Assembly: GCA_002083515.1 (NCBI GenBank)
Contig: LWDN01000006.1
Span: forward strand, 12,981 to 54,928
Reading direction: 5' to 3'
DNA: 41,948 nt
Source: Proteobacteria bacterium HN_bin10
GTDB taxonomy: Bacteria > Pseudomonadota > Alphaproteobacteria > Caulobacterales > Aquidulcibacteraceae
The notes beneath the pieces were generated by a model. That model searched no databases. It was not told where the DNA came from and worked only from the letters and a program-made list of their open reading frames with translations. Shown one piece after another: positions 24,787 to 37,700 of this stretch (position 1 is the stretch's first letter; each line of letters starts with the position of its first letter). The translations under genes and the position numbers were made by a program.

Positions 24787-27231
24787 TTGGACGGAAGCTT
24801 GCTGGTGGCGGCTGGCTCGGCGGCGATTGCGATTGCATCGCTGCTCTGGGCGATGCGCGTGACAGAAGGCGCGCGTGGCGGCGTCGAAGTCTGGAAGCGG
24901 CGTGCGCGCGAGGTCGAGGACAAAGTCGCCTGGGCCGACGCCGTGTTCGGCGCGCATCCCGGCGTGGTGCTGATCTGGGAAGACACGCTCGCCGATTCAG
25001 AGACCGATTGGGGCAAGCCGCGCATCTACGGCAGCCCGCTGGCGCTTGCGTCGCTGCTGCGTTTTTCGGGCGCGGCGATCGCCGCCGAACCGGCTATTCG
25101 TATTTTGCAGGGTCTGGCGAGCTTCGACGCGCGCGGCGCTACGGGCGTGATGACGCGCTTGGCGCCGGCGCTGCAGCGTTTGCGCCGCGAAGGCGCGCCA
25201 TTCTCGCTCACCATCTCGACGCCCGACGGCGTCTATGTCGAAGTCGACGGCCGCACCGCCGGCGCGCGCGCCGTGGTCTGGATTTTGGACGCCAGCGTGC
25301 GCGGCGTCGAAGAGGGCGGCGCCGGCGGGCGCATCGACGGCGCCACCGAAGTCATCGCCCGCGATCCAGCCGCGTTCCTCGAAATGTGGAACGAAGCGCC
25401 GTTCATGGCCTGGCGCGTCGATGGCGGCCTCAAGCTGCAATGGGCCAACCCCGCTTATCTCGGCGCGCTCGAAGCCAAGTCGCTGACCCAGGCGATCGAC
25501 CGCAATCTGCAACTCGATCAGGGCGCGACGGAGTTGGCGCGCAAGGCCATCGAGACTGGCGAAGCGATCGAAGAGACGCGCTCTGCGGTTGTCGGCGGGC
25601 AGTTGCGCACGCTGCGTCTGCGCGTAGCGCCGGTCGGTGGCGGCGCAGCGGGCCTCGCCATCGACGTCACCGATAGCGAAGCGGCCAACGAAACGCTGGC
25701 GCGCCAGCAGCGCGCGCACGACGAAACTCTCAACCACTTGGCCGAGGGCATCGCCGTGTTCGACCAGGGCAAGCGGTTGGTGTTCCACAATCGCGCCTTC
25801 GAGCAGATGTGGGGTCTCGATCCGGCGTTCCTGCAGGATCGCCCCTCGCACGCGGCTTGGCTCGATTACATGAAAGAGAAGCGCAAGCTGCCGGCGCATG
25901 CGAACTACGCCGAATGGCGCGCGCGCGAGCTGGCGCTCTATCAGGAACATGAGGGGTTGCCCGAAGATCTTTGGGTGCTGCCCGACGGCCGCATGCTGCG
26001 CATTGCGCGCCAGCCGCATCCCGGCGGCGGCATGCTGCTGATCTTCTCCGACATCACCAACGAAGTGTCGCTGAAGAGTTCGTACGACGCGCTTCTGCAA
26101 ACGCAGAAAGCGGCGCTCGACAAGTTGCACGAGGCGGTGGTGGTGTTCGGGCTCGATAGCCGCCTGAAGCTGCACAACCATGCGTTCTCGCAAATGTGGA
26201 AGCTCGAGCCGGGCGCCATCGAAGACGAGGCGCCGTTCGACAAGGTGATCGGCGCCTGCGAGCACCTCTTCCACGACCGCGCCACATGGGCCCAGATCCG
26301 CGCGCGCATCACCGATCCGTCGCCGGAGGCGCGCACCGAGTTCCGCGGTGAAATGCGCCGCAGCGACGAGAGCGTGCTGAAATTCCTGACCCGGCCGCTG
26401 CCGGACGGCGCCACCTTGGTGGCCTTCCAGGACATCACCGCCGACCGCCGCGTCGAGGATGCGCTGCGCGAACGGGCGGAGGCGTTCGAGCAAGCCGATC
26501 AGCTCAAGGGTCAATTCGTCGAGAACGTCTCCTACCAATTGCGCAATCCGCTGCAGGCGATTTACGGCAACGCCGAACTCTTGCAGCACAAGGTGTTCGG
26601 GCCGCTGAACGATCGCCAGATCGAGCAGGTCGGCTCGATCATCGAAGCCTCAGGCTCGCTCTCGAAACTGATCGACAACATTCTCGATGTCGCCATGGTC
26701 GAGGCCGGCAATGTCCAGCTCGACCTGGCGCCGATGAACATCTACGAGACCATCGCGGAAAGCGTGCAGATGGCCGCCTCGAAGGCGCGCGACACGGAAG
26801 TGCCGATCAAGATCAAGTGCGATCCCGACATCGGTTCGATCGACGCCGATCCGAAGCGGATCACGCAAGTGCTGGTGAATCTATTGTCGAACGCGCTGCG
26901 TCACACCGAGCGCGGCGACACCATCACCGTCTCGGCCGAACGCCTGGATGGCGTGGTGCGGCTCTCGGTCTCGGACACCGGCAAGGGCATGGCCTTCGAG
27001 CAGCAGGCGCGCGCCTTCGATACATTCGAGTCGGGAGATCGCCGCGGCGCCGGCCTTGGCCTGGCGCTGGTGCGCTCGTTCGTCGAGATGCACGGCGGCT
27101 GGGTGGCGCTGACCAGCGAACCGGGTCGCGGCGTCACGGTGACATGCCACTTGCCCGCGCACGCGCCGCTCGCCGGCCCGCCGCCGACGCCGCCGGCCGC
27201 ACCCGCCAAGGCGCGCAAAAAGGCGGCGTAG
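24787..27231 (+). CDS. divL: DivL-type PAS sensor kinase with tyrosine phospho-acceptor
   Basis: This 814-residue protein has an N-terminal membrane segment, several PAS-like domains (about residues 200-310, 315-430 and 440-560), a dimerisation helix and an ATPase domain. The usual H-box reads FVENVSYQLRNPL: Tyr583 replaces the phospho-acceptor His, the hallmark of DivL in Caulobacter. The ATPase motifs are kept: N-box LLSNALRH (Asn702), G1 DTGKGMA (Asp730), G2 RGAGLGLALV. DivL receives the DivK signal and controls CckA, hence CtrA phosphorylation. The start is TTG, with AGGGG seven bases upstream; the next ATG would cut the membrane segment. The C-terminal tail is Pro/Ala/Lys-rich. Confidence 0.93.
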   Translation: MDGSLLVAAGSAAIAIASLLWAMRVTEGARGGVEVWKRRAREVEDKVAWADAVFGAHPGVVLIWEDTLADSETDWGKPRIYGSPLALASLLRFSGAAIAAEPAIRILQGLASFDARGATGVMTRLAPALQRLRREGAPFSLTISTPDGVYVEVDGRTAGARAVVWILDASVRGVEEGGAGGRIDGATEVIARDPAAFLEMWNEAPFMAWRVDGGLKLQWANPAYLGALEAKSLTQAIDRNLQLDQGATELARKAIETGEAIEETRSAVVGGQLRTLRLRVAPVGGGAAGLAIDVTDSEAANETLARQQRAHDETLNHLAEGIAVFDQGKRLVFHNRAFEQMWGLDPAFLQDRPSHAAWLDYMKEKRKLPAHANYAEWRARELALYQEHEGLPEDLWVLPDGRMLRIARQPHPGGGMLLIFSDITNEVSLKSSYDALLQTQKAALDKLHEAVVVFGLDSRLKLHNHAFSQMWKLEPGAIEDEAPFDKVIGACEHLFHDRATWAQIRARITDPSPEARTEFRGEMRRSDESVLKFLTRPLPDGATLVAFQDITADRRVEDALRERAEAFEQADQLKGQFVENVSYQLRNPLQAIYGNAELLQHKVFGPLNDRQIEQVGSIIEASGSLSKLIDNILDVAMVEAGNVQLDLAPMNIYETIAESVQMAASKARDTEVPIKIKCDPDIGSIDADPKRITQVLVNLLSNALRHTERGDTITVSAERLDGVVRLSVSDTGKGMAFEQQARAFDTFESGDRRGAGLGLALVRSFVEMHGGWVALTSEPGRGVTVTCHLPAHAPLAGPPPTPPAAPAKARKKAA

Positions 27232-27240
27232 GCCGCGCGG

Positions 27241-28632
27241 CTATTGCCGGGCGTATTCGCGCACGAGCGCATCCAGGAAGTCGCGGCCCTCGTAGAGCGA
27301 GCGCACCCGGATTTTTTCGTTGAGGCCGTGGGCGTTGGTTTCGCCCGGCGCCGCGAACATGCCGCTCATGCCGTAGGTCGGGATGCCGGCATTGTTGAGG
27401 AAACGCCCGTCGGTGGCGCCCGGCGACATCAGCGGCACGATCGGCACGCCGGGCCACATGCGCGCCGCGACGCGTTCGACCGGCGCCATGATCTGGCGCG
27501 TCAGCCGCGGCAGCGAGGAGCCCTGGCGACGGCGGACGATGTCGACGCGGATTTGCTCGTCGGCCATCACGCGCTGCAAGTCCGCTTGCAGCTCCTCGGC
27601 CGAATGACCCTGCAGCACCCGGCAGGACAGCGTGGCCACGGCGCGCTGCGGCAGGGCGTTGGCGGCGTGGCCGGCGTCGAGCTGAGTGGCGACGCAGGTG
27701 GTGCGCATGATGGAGTTGAAGGTCGGATCGCGTTCGAGCACGGCGATGGCGCCGGCGTCGCGCGGGTTGCGCGCGATCGCCGCCATGGCTGCGCCGACAT
27801 CGCCGCCGGCGATGGGCGCCATGCGCTCGAAGAAGGTGCGCACGACCGGCGTGAGCTCGACCGGGAACTGGTGCTGCGACAGTCGCTGCAAGCCGGCGCT
27901 CAGGCGGTAGATCGCATTGTCCGGCACGGGGCGCGATGAATGGCCGCCGGGATTGGTGACGGTCAGCGTCATCACCTGATGCACTTTTTCGCCGGCTTGC
28001 ACATTGAGCGCCAGCGGCTGGCCTTGCGGCGAGAGAATGCCGCCGGCGCCTTCGTTGATGGCGAAGTCCGCCTGCAGCCACTGGCGGTGGTGATTGAGCA
28101 GGTACTCGACGCCATTGACGCGGTTCGAGGTCTCCTCGCCGCAGGTGAGCGCCAGCTTCAGCGTGCGGCGCGGCCGGAAGTTCTCGCGCCGCAGCCGGAT
28201 CATCAGATCGAGAAACACCGCCGCCATGGCTTTATCGTCGGCGCTGCCGCGCGCGTAGAAGAAGCCGTTCTCCTCGATCAAAGTGAACGGGTCGCGCTCC
28301 CAATCCTCCCGCCGCGCATCGACGACGTCGATATGCGCCAGCAACAGCACGGCGCGGCTCGACGAACCGCGAAGCACCGCAACCAGATTGCCGTCGTCCG
28401 GCGCGCCCTCGGGCACGATGACGCGCGCATCGCGTTCGCTATACCCTGCATTGCGTAGATGCACGAGCATGGCCTCGACCGCGCGCGTGCACGATCCGGT
28501 GCTGGGCGAGGTGTCGATCTCGACCAGCTCTTCGTAGATGGCGCGAAACGCGGCGCGATCCGGGGTCAGTTCCTGCGCCGCCGCGCCGCCGCCGAACGCT
28601 ACGATCGCCAGTGCAAGCAGAAAACCCCGCAT
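27241..28632 (-). CDS. M20 family metallopeptidase, exported
   Basis: This 463-residue zinc peptidase starts with a signal peptide (MRGFLLALAIVAFGGGAAAQ). Metal-site motifs in order are LLAHIDVVDA, YARGSADDKA (bridging Asp), LTCGEETSN (catalytic and metal Glu) and, at the C-terminus, NAHGLNEK with a metal His. A dimerisation domain with NPGGHSSRP lies between. It probably cleaves small peptides or N-acyl amino acids in the periplasm; the substrate is unknown. GGGGGGAT precedes the ATG at 28632. It diverges from the giant RTX gene across about 80 bases. Confidence 0.92.
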   Translation of the reverse strand: MRGFLLALAIVAFGGGAAAQELTPDRAAFRAIYEELVEIDTSPSTGSCTRAVEAMLVHLRNAGYSERDARVIVPEGAPDDGNLVAVLRGSSSRAVLLLAHIDVVDARREDWERDPFTLIEENGFFYARGSADDKAMAAVFLDLMIRLRRENFRPRRTLKLALTCGEETSNRVNGVEYLLNHHRQWLQADFAINEGAGGILSPQGQPLALNVQAGEKVHQVMTLTVTNPGGHSSRPVPDNAIYRLSAGLQRLSQHQFPVELTPVVRTFFERMAPIAGGDVGAAMAAIARNPRDAGAIAVLERDPTFNSIMRTTCVATQLDAGHAANALPQRAVATLSCRVLQGHSAEELQADLQRVMADEQIRVDIVRRRQGSSLPRLTRQIMAPVERVAARMWPGVPIVPLMSPGATDGRFLNNAGIPTYGMSGMFAAPGETNAHGLNEKIRVRSLYEGRDFLDALVREYARQ

Positions 28633-28714
28633 CCATCCCCCCAGTGCACGGCGATCCCTGAAAACCAAGCGAGTGTGTGTCACTCCGCAACATTATGCAA
28701 CGCTTGACCGATCG

Positions 28715-31700
28715 ATGCTGGCGGCGCTCTCCGATCTGTCCGAGCGGCTGGTCGGCGGCGATGTCTATGTCAAGCGCGCGCTGGCCGCGACTTTGGCGCA
28801 TTCGGGCGGCGACGCCGATACGCCCGGCGGCAATCAGGCTGGCGTGCTGCCGGTCGCGGGCGGGGGCTTCCTCAACACCGTGCTGGCGTTGCGCGGGGGA
28901 CAAGCGCCGGCCGATCCGACCGTGGGCGATTTCGAGATCGAGACGCTGTTCGGCAACATCGCCACGGCGCAGGACTACGCGCAATATTTGCAGAACGCCG
29001 CGGTGATCAACGCGCTGATCGCGGCCGAGCCCGCGAGCGCCTTCACCGCCGGCTGGACCATCACCTTCGCGCGGGTGATGGAATTGGGCCTCGACCGCCG
29101 CTGGAAGAGCGATTGGCTGGGCGGCTGGGCGGCGTTCCTGGACGAAACCGCCGACGGCAAAATCGACGGCGGCGCGTTTGCGCCGGCGAACGTGTTTCTG
29201 GAACTCGATCCGGAAACCAATGAGCGCCTGTTCGTGTTCGTGGATTCCGATGGCTCGCTGCTCGGCGTCTTGGGCGACACCATCGACACGGCGTCGAAGA
29301 CCTTGATCGAGGGCGGCGCGGGCAATGATACGATCACGCTCGCGAACGAGAGCTGGAGCGAAACGCGCACGGTGACCGAGACGGTGACGGTCGGCGCCAA
29401 CCGCACCTTCTTCAACCGCCGCACCAATTCCAATTTCACCATCGATGCGGAGACGCATTATCTGGGTACGCCGATCACCCTTGACGAGGGCGTGGTGCTG
29501 ACCGGCGAGACCACCGTCACGGTGACGCGCGAGGTGACGATCAATCGTATCGGCTGGCGCGTCGCCAACGCGGCGGGCCTCACTATTGACGGCGAAGCGG
29601 TGGCGAGCGGTCCGTCGGATCAGGTGCGCGTGGCCGCCTTGATCGATGGCGGCGCGGGTGACGACACGATCCGCGGCGGCGATCTCGGCAACGATCTCTT
29701 GGGCGGGGACGGTAACGACACGCTGATCGGCGGGGCGCTCGACGATTGGCAATTCGGCGGCGACGGCAATGACCGGCTGTTTGCCGGCAATGTCACCGAT
29801 ACGAACTTCTCCGACACAGCCACGGATGCGGCGAGCGAAGCCGCGCGCGATGCAGCGGTTACGGTCGATGGCGGCAATGGCGATTATCTCGACGGCGGCG
29901 CCGGCGATGACTCGATCTATGGCGGGCGCGGCTCCGATTGGCTGAACGGCGGCGCGGGCGTCGATTCGCTGCGCGCCGGCGATGGCGGCGATGTTCTAGA
30001 CGGCGGCGAAGGCGACGATCGCGGCGCCAATGGCGAAGCCTTCCTGTTGGGCGGGGCCGGCTCGGATCAATACGTCTTCTATTTCGGCGCCGGCAACGAC
30101 GTGATCTTCGACGCCTCCGATCCGGCGGCGATCGCGGGCGCCAATCTCTACACGATCAACACGCGCTATGCGTCGCTTGGAACCAATCCGGGCAATCGCA
30201 ACTGGGCGGGGAACGGCGCCTACGAAGTCGACGGTTCGGTCGTCGGCGGCGAGGACGCGATCTCGTTTGGCGCCGGCATCGGCTTTGAGGACATTTCGCT
30301 GCGGCGCGGTCTGACCAATGGCGTCGCCAATTCCGATCTCATCATCGAACTGACCGCGCTCAATGAGAGTAATGTCCGTGTTCCGACGGGCGATACGCTG
30401 ACCATCCGCGATTGGTTCGACGATACCCGCAAGGTCGAATGGCTGCGCTTTGCGGATGGCCAAGACATCCGCATCGGCGATATCTCCTCGATCATTATCG
30501 GGCCCAATGTCGGCGACAGCATTATCGGCACCAATGGCGCCGATTGGGCGATCGGCACGACCGACGATGACGACTTCAGCTTGCTCAATGGCGATGATTT
30601 CGGCTTCGGCGGCCGCGGCGACGATCTGGTTCACGGCGACGGCGACAACGATTTCCTCTCCGGTGGCGATGACAACGATATCGTCATTGGCGATTCCGGT
30701 CACGACACCGTGTTCGGTGACGCCGGCGCCGACCTGGTCGAGGGCAATGGCGGCAACGACATCGTCGCGGGCGGCCGGGGCGACGACCGCGTCGTCGGCG
30801 GGACGGGCAACGACCTCTATCGCTTCTCGCGCGGCGACGGCCGCGACGTGGTCTTGGACGATTACGCCGCCAACACCACAACCGAGGAGGTTTTCGATCC
30901 GACCGACTACGTCAACGATTATGAACGCACCCAGGATTGGCGGGCTCTGCAAGCGGCCATGGATGGGGTGATCGACACCAATTACTGGAACTTGCCGTTG
31001 ATGTGGGATGGCGCCACCGGGACGCTGCGCCAGCGTACGGCGGGTGGCTCGGTCACCGTCTCCAATGCTGGTCTTGATACGTTCGAGTTCGGTTACGGCA
31101 TCGACGTTGAGGACATCCAGCTGGCGCGGATCGGCGACGATTTGGTGCTGGCGATTGCGAACGGTTCGTTCGATGCGAGCGCGTTCATGGCTATTGCTGA
31201 CCGGATCACCTTCGAGGATTGGATCGCGGTTCCGGGCCAGATCGAGCGCTTCTCGTTTGTCGAGACCGGGCTGCTCGACATCAGTTCATGGACATTGGGC
31301 GGCGCCGCCACCGATGGCGCTGACACTCTGAATGGTTCGACTGGCATTGACTGGCTGACCGGCGGTTTGGGCGACGACGTCATCTCCGCGCTTGCGGGCG
31401 ACGATATCCTCACGGGCAATCATGGCGCCGATCGCTTGAATGGTGGGGCGGGCATCGACGTCATCTATGGCGGGGCCGACAACGATGTGATCGATGGCGG
31501 GGCGGGCGCGGACCGCATCTTCGGCGGCGCGGGTCACGATGTTGCGTCCTATGCGAGCCAAACCGGCAGCGGCGCGGCCGGCATCATTGTTTCGCTGGCC
31601 CATTCCTATCTGAACAATCTCGATGCCGTTGGCGATCAATTGATCAGCATCGAGGGTTTGGAAGGCACAAGCCGCAACGACCAACTTTCGGGCGACGCCG

Positions 31701-34700
31701 GCGAGAACACGCTACGCGGCCTTGGCGGCAACGATACGCTCAAGGGCGATCTGGGTGAAGACACTTATGAAGTGAATGCCGGCGAAGGCGATGACGTCAT
31801 TATCGATCGCGGCGCCGGAATCGAAGAAATCATCGACGCCAACGGACAGCTGCGCCCCGGCTTCGAGGCCGACTGGGAGATGATCGACATCACCGACATG
31901 TGGGGAGGCTATTGGTACACATACCAAATGACGGTCACACGCGGCCCCGGCGGCGAGATCGTCTATCAGTCGAACCACAATGACTTTGTCTACACGAGTC
32001 CCCAACATCAGAACCCGCCCCCGCCTTCCGCCTGGCCGTTCGCGAACGGCCAATGGGTGAGCGGGGCGGTCCGCACCGGCGTCGGGGCGCAGACCGTCAT
32101 CGAGACCGCCAATAACGCCAATGCCGGCTACGATACGCTCGAACTTGGCGCGGGGCTGACGCTTTCAAACCTCTCGGCCGAGCGCATCAATAATGGCCAG
32201 GACTTGAAGATCACGTTCCTGAATGGCGCTGCCGCCAACGGTTCGGCCACCATCCGCGATCAATATTATCAGACGACAGGGGAAACGCCGACGCGCGTGC
32301 GTGCGGTCGAGGAACTTATTCTGAATGACGGTCTTGCCGCCAATCTCTCCAATCTGAGGCTGGGCGCCGAGGCTGGCACTGCCGATGACGACCTCTATCT
32401 GGGCGATGGCGCCAGCAACAGTTTCGATGGCGGGGCGGGCGATGATGTCATTTCGGGCGGCGCTGGTGACGATACGCTCATAGGCGGAACCGGCAACGAT
32501 ACGTTCGAGGGTGGCGCAGGCGCTGATAATTTCGATGGCGGCGCCGACAGCGTCACCGACGATCACGCCGCACGCGCTGGTAATGCGCTGGCCGCTTATG
32601 GCGATGCGATTCGCTATGTCGGATCGGCGTCGGGCGTCGCCATCAATCTCGGTACGGGCGCGGCCTCGGGTGGCGACGCGGCGGGGGATACATTCACCGG
32701 CATCGAAAATGTCATTGGCTCGAACGCCGGCAATGACACGCTGACTGGCGGCGCCGGCCACAACCAGATCGCCGGCCTTGGCGGCGATGATCAGATCTCA
32801 GGCCTTGCTGGCGATGACGTGATTGCCGGCGGGGCTGGCAATGATGTGATCGATGGCGGCGATGGCCACGACAACATTCTGGGCGATGAAGGCAATGACG
32901 TCATTCATGCGGGCGCAGGCGACGACCTCGCCGTTGGCGGCGATGGCAATGACCAGATTTGGGGCGGGGCCGGTAACGAACAATTCGACGGCGGCGCGGG
33001 CCTCAGTGGCGGGGCGGGCGATGACGTCATTCATGGCGACGACGGCGCCGACATCATCTCCGGCGATGAAGGCGCCGATACGCTTTATGGCGATGCGGGC
33101 GAGGATAAGGTTCACGCTGGCGATGGTGATGACCACGTCTTTGGCGGCGACGGCGATGATGTTATCGCGGGCGGCGCGGGCGCTGACGTGCTCGAAGGCG
33201 GGGCAGGCAACGATACTTATGTGTTCGATGCGGCCTCTGGCGTCGACCGCATTGTCGATGCTTCAGGCGATCGCAACGCCATCGTCTTGACTGGTGTCAC
33301 CCACGACAAGATTTGGCTAAGCCAGGTCGGCAACGATCTTAAGATCGGCGTCATTGGCGGCGACGCAACCATTACCGTCGCCGATTATTTCGCCGCCGGC
33401 GGCTCGCGTGTGCGCTCGATCGCCACCGATACGCACACGCTCTATCTGGCCCATGCGGGCGATTTCATCACCGCGATGACCGCCAGTTCGGCGACGACGC
33501 CTGCGAGCGTCGCGCCGGCGATTGCGGCGATGGTTGGAACCTATTGGAGCCAAGGGATCGAAGCCGCGCCGCGGGCTGTGACGCAATCAGCCGCGCTCAA
33601 TGAGGATGGCAGTATCTCGGGCGTCATCAACACCATCGATCCCGACGAACAGGCGCTCAGCTACGCCGTGGTCGAGGGCCCGGCGCACGGGCTCTTGACC
33701 TTCACCGCAAGCACGGGCGCCTGGACCTATACGCCCACGGCCAATTGGAGCGGAACCGACGGTTTCGATGTGCGCGTGACCGACGCCGATGGCGCCTCGG
33801 TCATCCAGCACGTGACGATCAATGTGGCGGCGGTCAACGATGCGCCGACGATCGGCGCGCCAGCGCTGACGGTCGTCGAAAACGCGACCAACGGCGCCGC
33901 TGTGGGAACTCTGACCGGCGCCGATGTCGATGGGCCGGCCAGCGAAATCAGCTATCAGCTTACCGACAGCGCCGGCGGCCGCTTTGCACTGAGCGCAGAC
34001 GGTCAGGTCACTGTCGCCAATGGCGGCCTGCTCAATTTCGAGACTGGCGCCAGCTATCAGATCAGTGTGACGGCAAGCGATGCGGGAGGCGCCGTCAGCG
34101 CGGCGCAGACTTTCACCATTTCATTGACCGATGTGAACGAAGCCCCGACCGCGCTTGGCTTTGCCAATCAAGCAGCTTCGATCTCGGAGGCGGCTTCGAC
34201 GGTGACGCGCACAAAAATCGCTGATCTCAATGTCGTTGACGATGCGCTCGGAGCTGAAACGATCACACTCTCCGGCGCCGACGCCGCGCTCTTTGAAGTG
34301 GTGGACGGCGCGCTCTATTTACGCGCGGGCGTCGCCCTGAATTACGAGGCCAAGACCTCCTTTGCCGTCACGGTCAATGTCGATGACCCGAGTGTGGGCG
34401 GGGCGGTCGACGCGACGCAGTCGCTGACGTTTTCAGTAACCGACGCTAATGAAGCGCCGACGGCGCTGAGTTTCTCCAACGTGACGGCCTCGCTCTCGGA
34501 TACAACCAGCACCGCCAGCCGGATTCTGGTTGCCGATCTCAATATCACCGACGACGCTCTGGGACTGGAGACGATCGGGATAACCGGCGCCGATGCGGCC
34601 TTCTTCGAAATCTTCAATGGCGCGCTTTATCTCAAAGCCGGCACGGTGCTCAACGCTACAACGAAGCCGAATTACTCGATTTTGGTCACGGTGGACGATC

Positions 34701-37700
34701 CTACTCTGGGAAGCGGCGTTGAACTCACCCAAGCCTTCAATCTAAGCGTGGGGGCGGGGCTTTCGCTCTCGTTCGCCAATACCGTTTCGAGCCTGGCCGA
34801 GAGCACCTCGACCGCAACCCGCGTCAAGGTCGCAGACCTGGTCGTCGCCGACGATGTCGGCACGCCGATACTCTCGCTCACCGGCGCCGACGCGGCTTCG
34901 TTCGAGATCGTTGGCAATGCGCTTTACTTGAAAGCCGGCGTCTCGCTCAATTACGAGGCCAAGACCGCCTACAATGTGAGCGTGGTGATGGATGAGCCGG
35001 ACGTTGGTTCAGGTCCAGACCTCACACGCAACTTCACCTTGAGCGTCAGCGATGTGAACGAAGCCCCGACAGCGCTGAGCCTGACCAACACGGTCACATC
35101 GCTCGCCGAGAACACCTCGACCGCGACTAGGATCAAGGTGGCTGACATCGGCTATAGCGACGATGCACTGGGCGCCGAGACGATCACGCTGTCGGGCGCC
35201 GACGCTGGCTCGTTCGAAGTCATCGCCGGCGTGCTTTATCTGAAGGCCGGCGTCGCCTTGAATTATGAGGCCAAGGCCTCCTATTCGGTCAACGTCAATG
35301 TCGATGACGCAACGGTCGGGGGAAATCCCGATCTATCGCAGACCTTCACCTTGAATGTGACCGATGTGAACGAGGCGCCGAGCGCGCTTTCGTTCGCCAA
35401 TACGGTGACGAGTTTGGCCGAGAACACCTCAACCGCTTCGCGCGTCAAGGTGGCCGACCTCTCCATCGCCGACGACGCCTTGGGCTCAGAGACCATCACG
35501 CTCTCGGGCGCCGACGCCGCCTCGTTCGAAATCTTCAACGGCGCGCTCTATATCAAGGCGGGCGTTGCCTTGAATTTCGAGACCAAAGCGTCCTATGCGG
35601 TCATTGTCAATGTCGACGATCCGACCGTGGGCGCCAACCCGGACGTGGCGCAGACCTTCACGCTGACGCTCACCAATGTGAATGAGGCGCCGACAGCGGT
35701 TTCGTTTGCCAACACCACCACAACTATGAGCGAGTTGACTGGCGCAAGCCCGGTGACCACGGCGGCGGTTAAGGTCGCGGATATCGTGATCACCGACGAT
35801 GCGTTGGGGGCCGAGACTCTGACGCTCTCGGGCGCGGATGCGGCTTCGTTTGAAATCGTCGGTTCGGAATTGAGATTGCGCGCGGGCGTCACGCTCAACC
35901 GCGAGGTCAAGTCATCGTTCACGCTGACGGTCAATGCCGACGACGCCACTGTCGGCGCCAATCCCGACGCCTCGCAGACTTTTGCGCTGACGCTGAACGA
36001 TGTGAACGAAGCTCCAAGCTTGAACTGGACCGGCGTCGCTGCGAATGGGGCGGGCGTCACCTGGAACGCAACCACACGCACCTTGGGCGTGCCCGAAAAC
36101 ACCGCCACGGGCGGCGTCATCGCCACGCTTGCCACGATCGATCCCGATGCGGCCGGCGCCAACAACACGCTCTTTTATCAACTGTCCGGAACCGACGCGA
36201 ACCGCTTCACCATCAACGCCGCGACCGGACAAATCTCGTTGGCGCAAGGGCTCAATTTCGAAGCCTCGCCCAACGCCTTTACGGTGACGGTGACGGTCTG
36301 GGACGGCGGGGCTGCCAATACCGGGCTTTCAAGCTCGAACACGTTCACCTTCGCGGCCTTGAACGTCAACGAAGCCCCGATCGGCTCGGGTCCGGCCGCC
36401 TATTTCGCGTCGAACCGCTCGGCCGGCACTGTTATCGGCACGGCGAGCGCGACCGATCCGGAAGGCAATAGCTTTACCTACGCTATTCATGGCGTCTCGC
36501 GGCAATTGAGTTATGCGGGCGAGCTCACCACCACGACGCCTGCCAATTCGACCTACACAATCTCCGCCGGCGGCGTAGTGACTCTGGCGGCGAGCACAAA
36601 CATTCCGAACACCGGCGTCGGGACGGACACGATCACCATCCGCGTCACCGATTCCTTGGGCGCGGTGGGATATTTCAACGCCAGCGCAACTTATGATCGC
36701 AGTGGCGGCGGTGGAGGCGGCGGCTACACGCCGCCGATCGTGCTCGACCTCAATGGCGATGGCGTGACGTTGGTTCCGTTTGCGCAGTCGCCCATTCTAA
36801 TGGACGTCAATGGCGACGGGGTTACTGAGCCGATCGGCTGGATCGGCGCCGATGACGGCTTCCTAGCGCTTGACCGCAATGGCGACGGCCAGATCGCCGG
36901 CATCGAAGAGATCAGCTTCGCAGGCGACACCGAAGGGGCGGCGACCGATCTTGAGGGTCTGCGAATCTATGACACCAACGCCAACGGCTTCTTCGATACG
37001 GGCGACGCGCGCTTTGCTGAATTCCGCGTCTGGCAAGACGCCAATTCCGATGGCGTTGCGCAAACCGGCGAAGTAATGAGTCTTGCCGAACGCGGCGTCG
37101 TCGCCATTGGCCTGACGCTCTCGCTCACGGGCCAGAGCACCAACAATAGCAATGACAACATTCTCTTCGGTACGACCAATTATGTCCGCAGCGACGGCAC
37201 GACTGGCGTGGCGGGCGATGTCTTCCTCTATTATGTGCCGAGCGTCATTACCCCAGGCGGGCTGCCGCCGATTGTGTTCGATCTCGATGGCGGGGGCATC
37301 AGTCTCATCAGCCGTCCAAGCTCACGGGTGATGTTTGACGCCGACAATGACGGCGCCGTCCAGCGCACCGGCTGGTTCGGGCCGGGCGAGGGTGTGCTGG
37401 CGCTCGACCGCAATGGCGATGGGCTCATCGGTTCGGGCGCCGAGATCTCGTTCGTGCAAGATGTGGCGGGCGCCCAGACCGACCTTGAGGGCTTGCGCGC
37501 CTATGACAGCAACGGAAACGGCTTCTTCGATCTGAACGATGCGCGCTTTGGCGAATTCCGCATCTGGCAAGACGCCAATTCCGATGGGGTGAGCCAAGCT
37601 TCGGAACTGAAGGTCTTGTCGGAATGGAACATTGTCGCCTTGAACCTGACGCCAAATCTGACCGGCGCTTCGCTGCAAGGCGCGGACGACAATATCGTTT

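Noticed and set aside
24997..26589. Minus-strand open frame of 530 codons opposite divL
   Set aside because: Antisense shadow of divL with no recognisable domain and repetitive Arg/Gln/Glu/His content.
28538..28714. Upstream extension of the giant RTX gene to an ATG at 28538
   Set aside because: The added residues are Arg/Pro/Ser-rich and lie antisense to the signal peptide coding part of the M20 peptidase; no ribosome site was seen.
29996..30952. Minus-strand open frame of 318 codons inside the giant RTX gene
   Set aside because: The repetitive RTX DNA opens frames on the other strand; the product is a Val/Ile/Ala-rich periodic sequence.
34135..36006. Regular repeats examined as a possible CRISPR array
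   Set aside because: Units are 312 bp, coding and without spacers; they are protein domain repeats.
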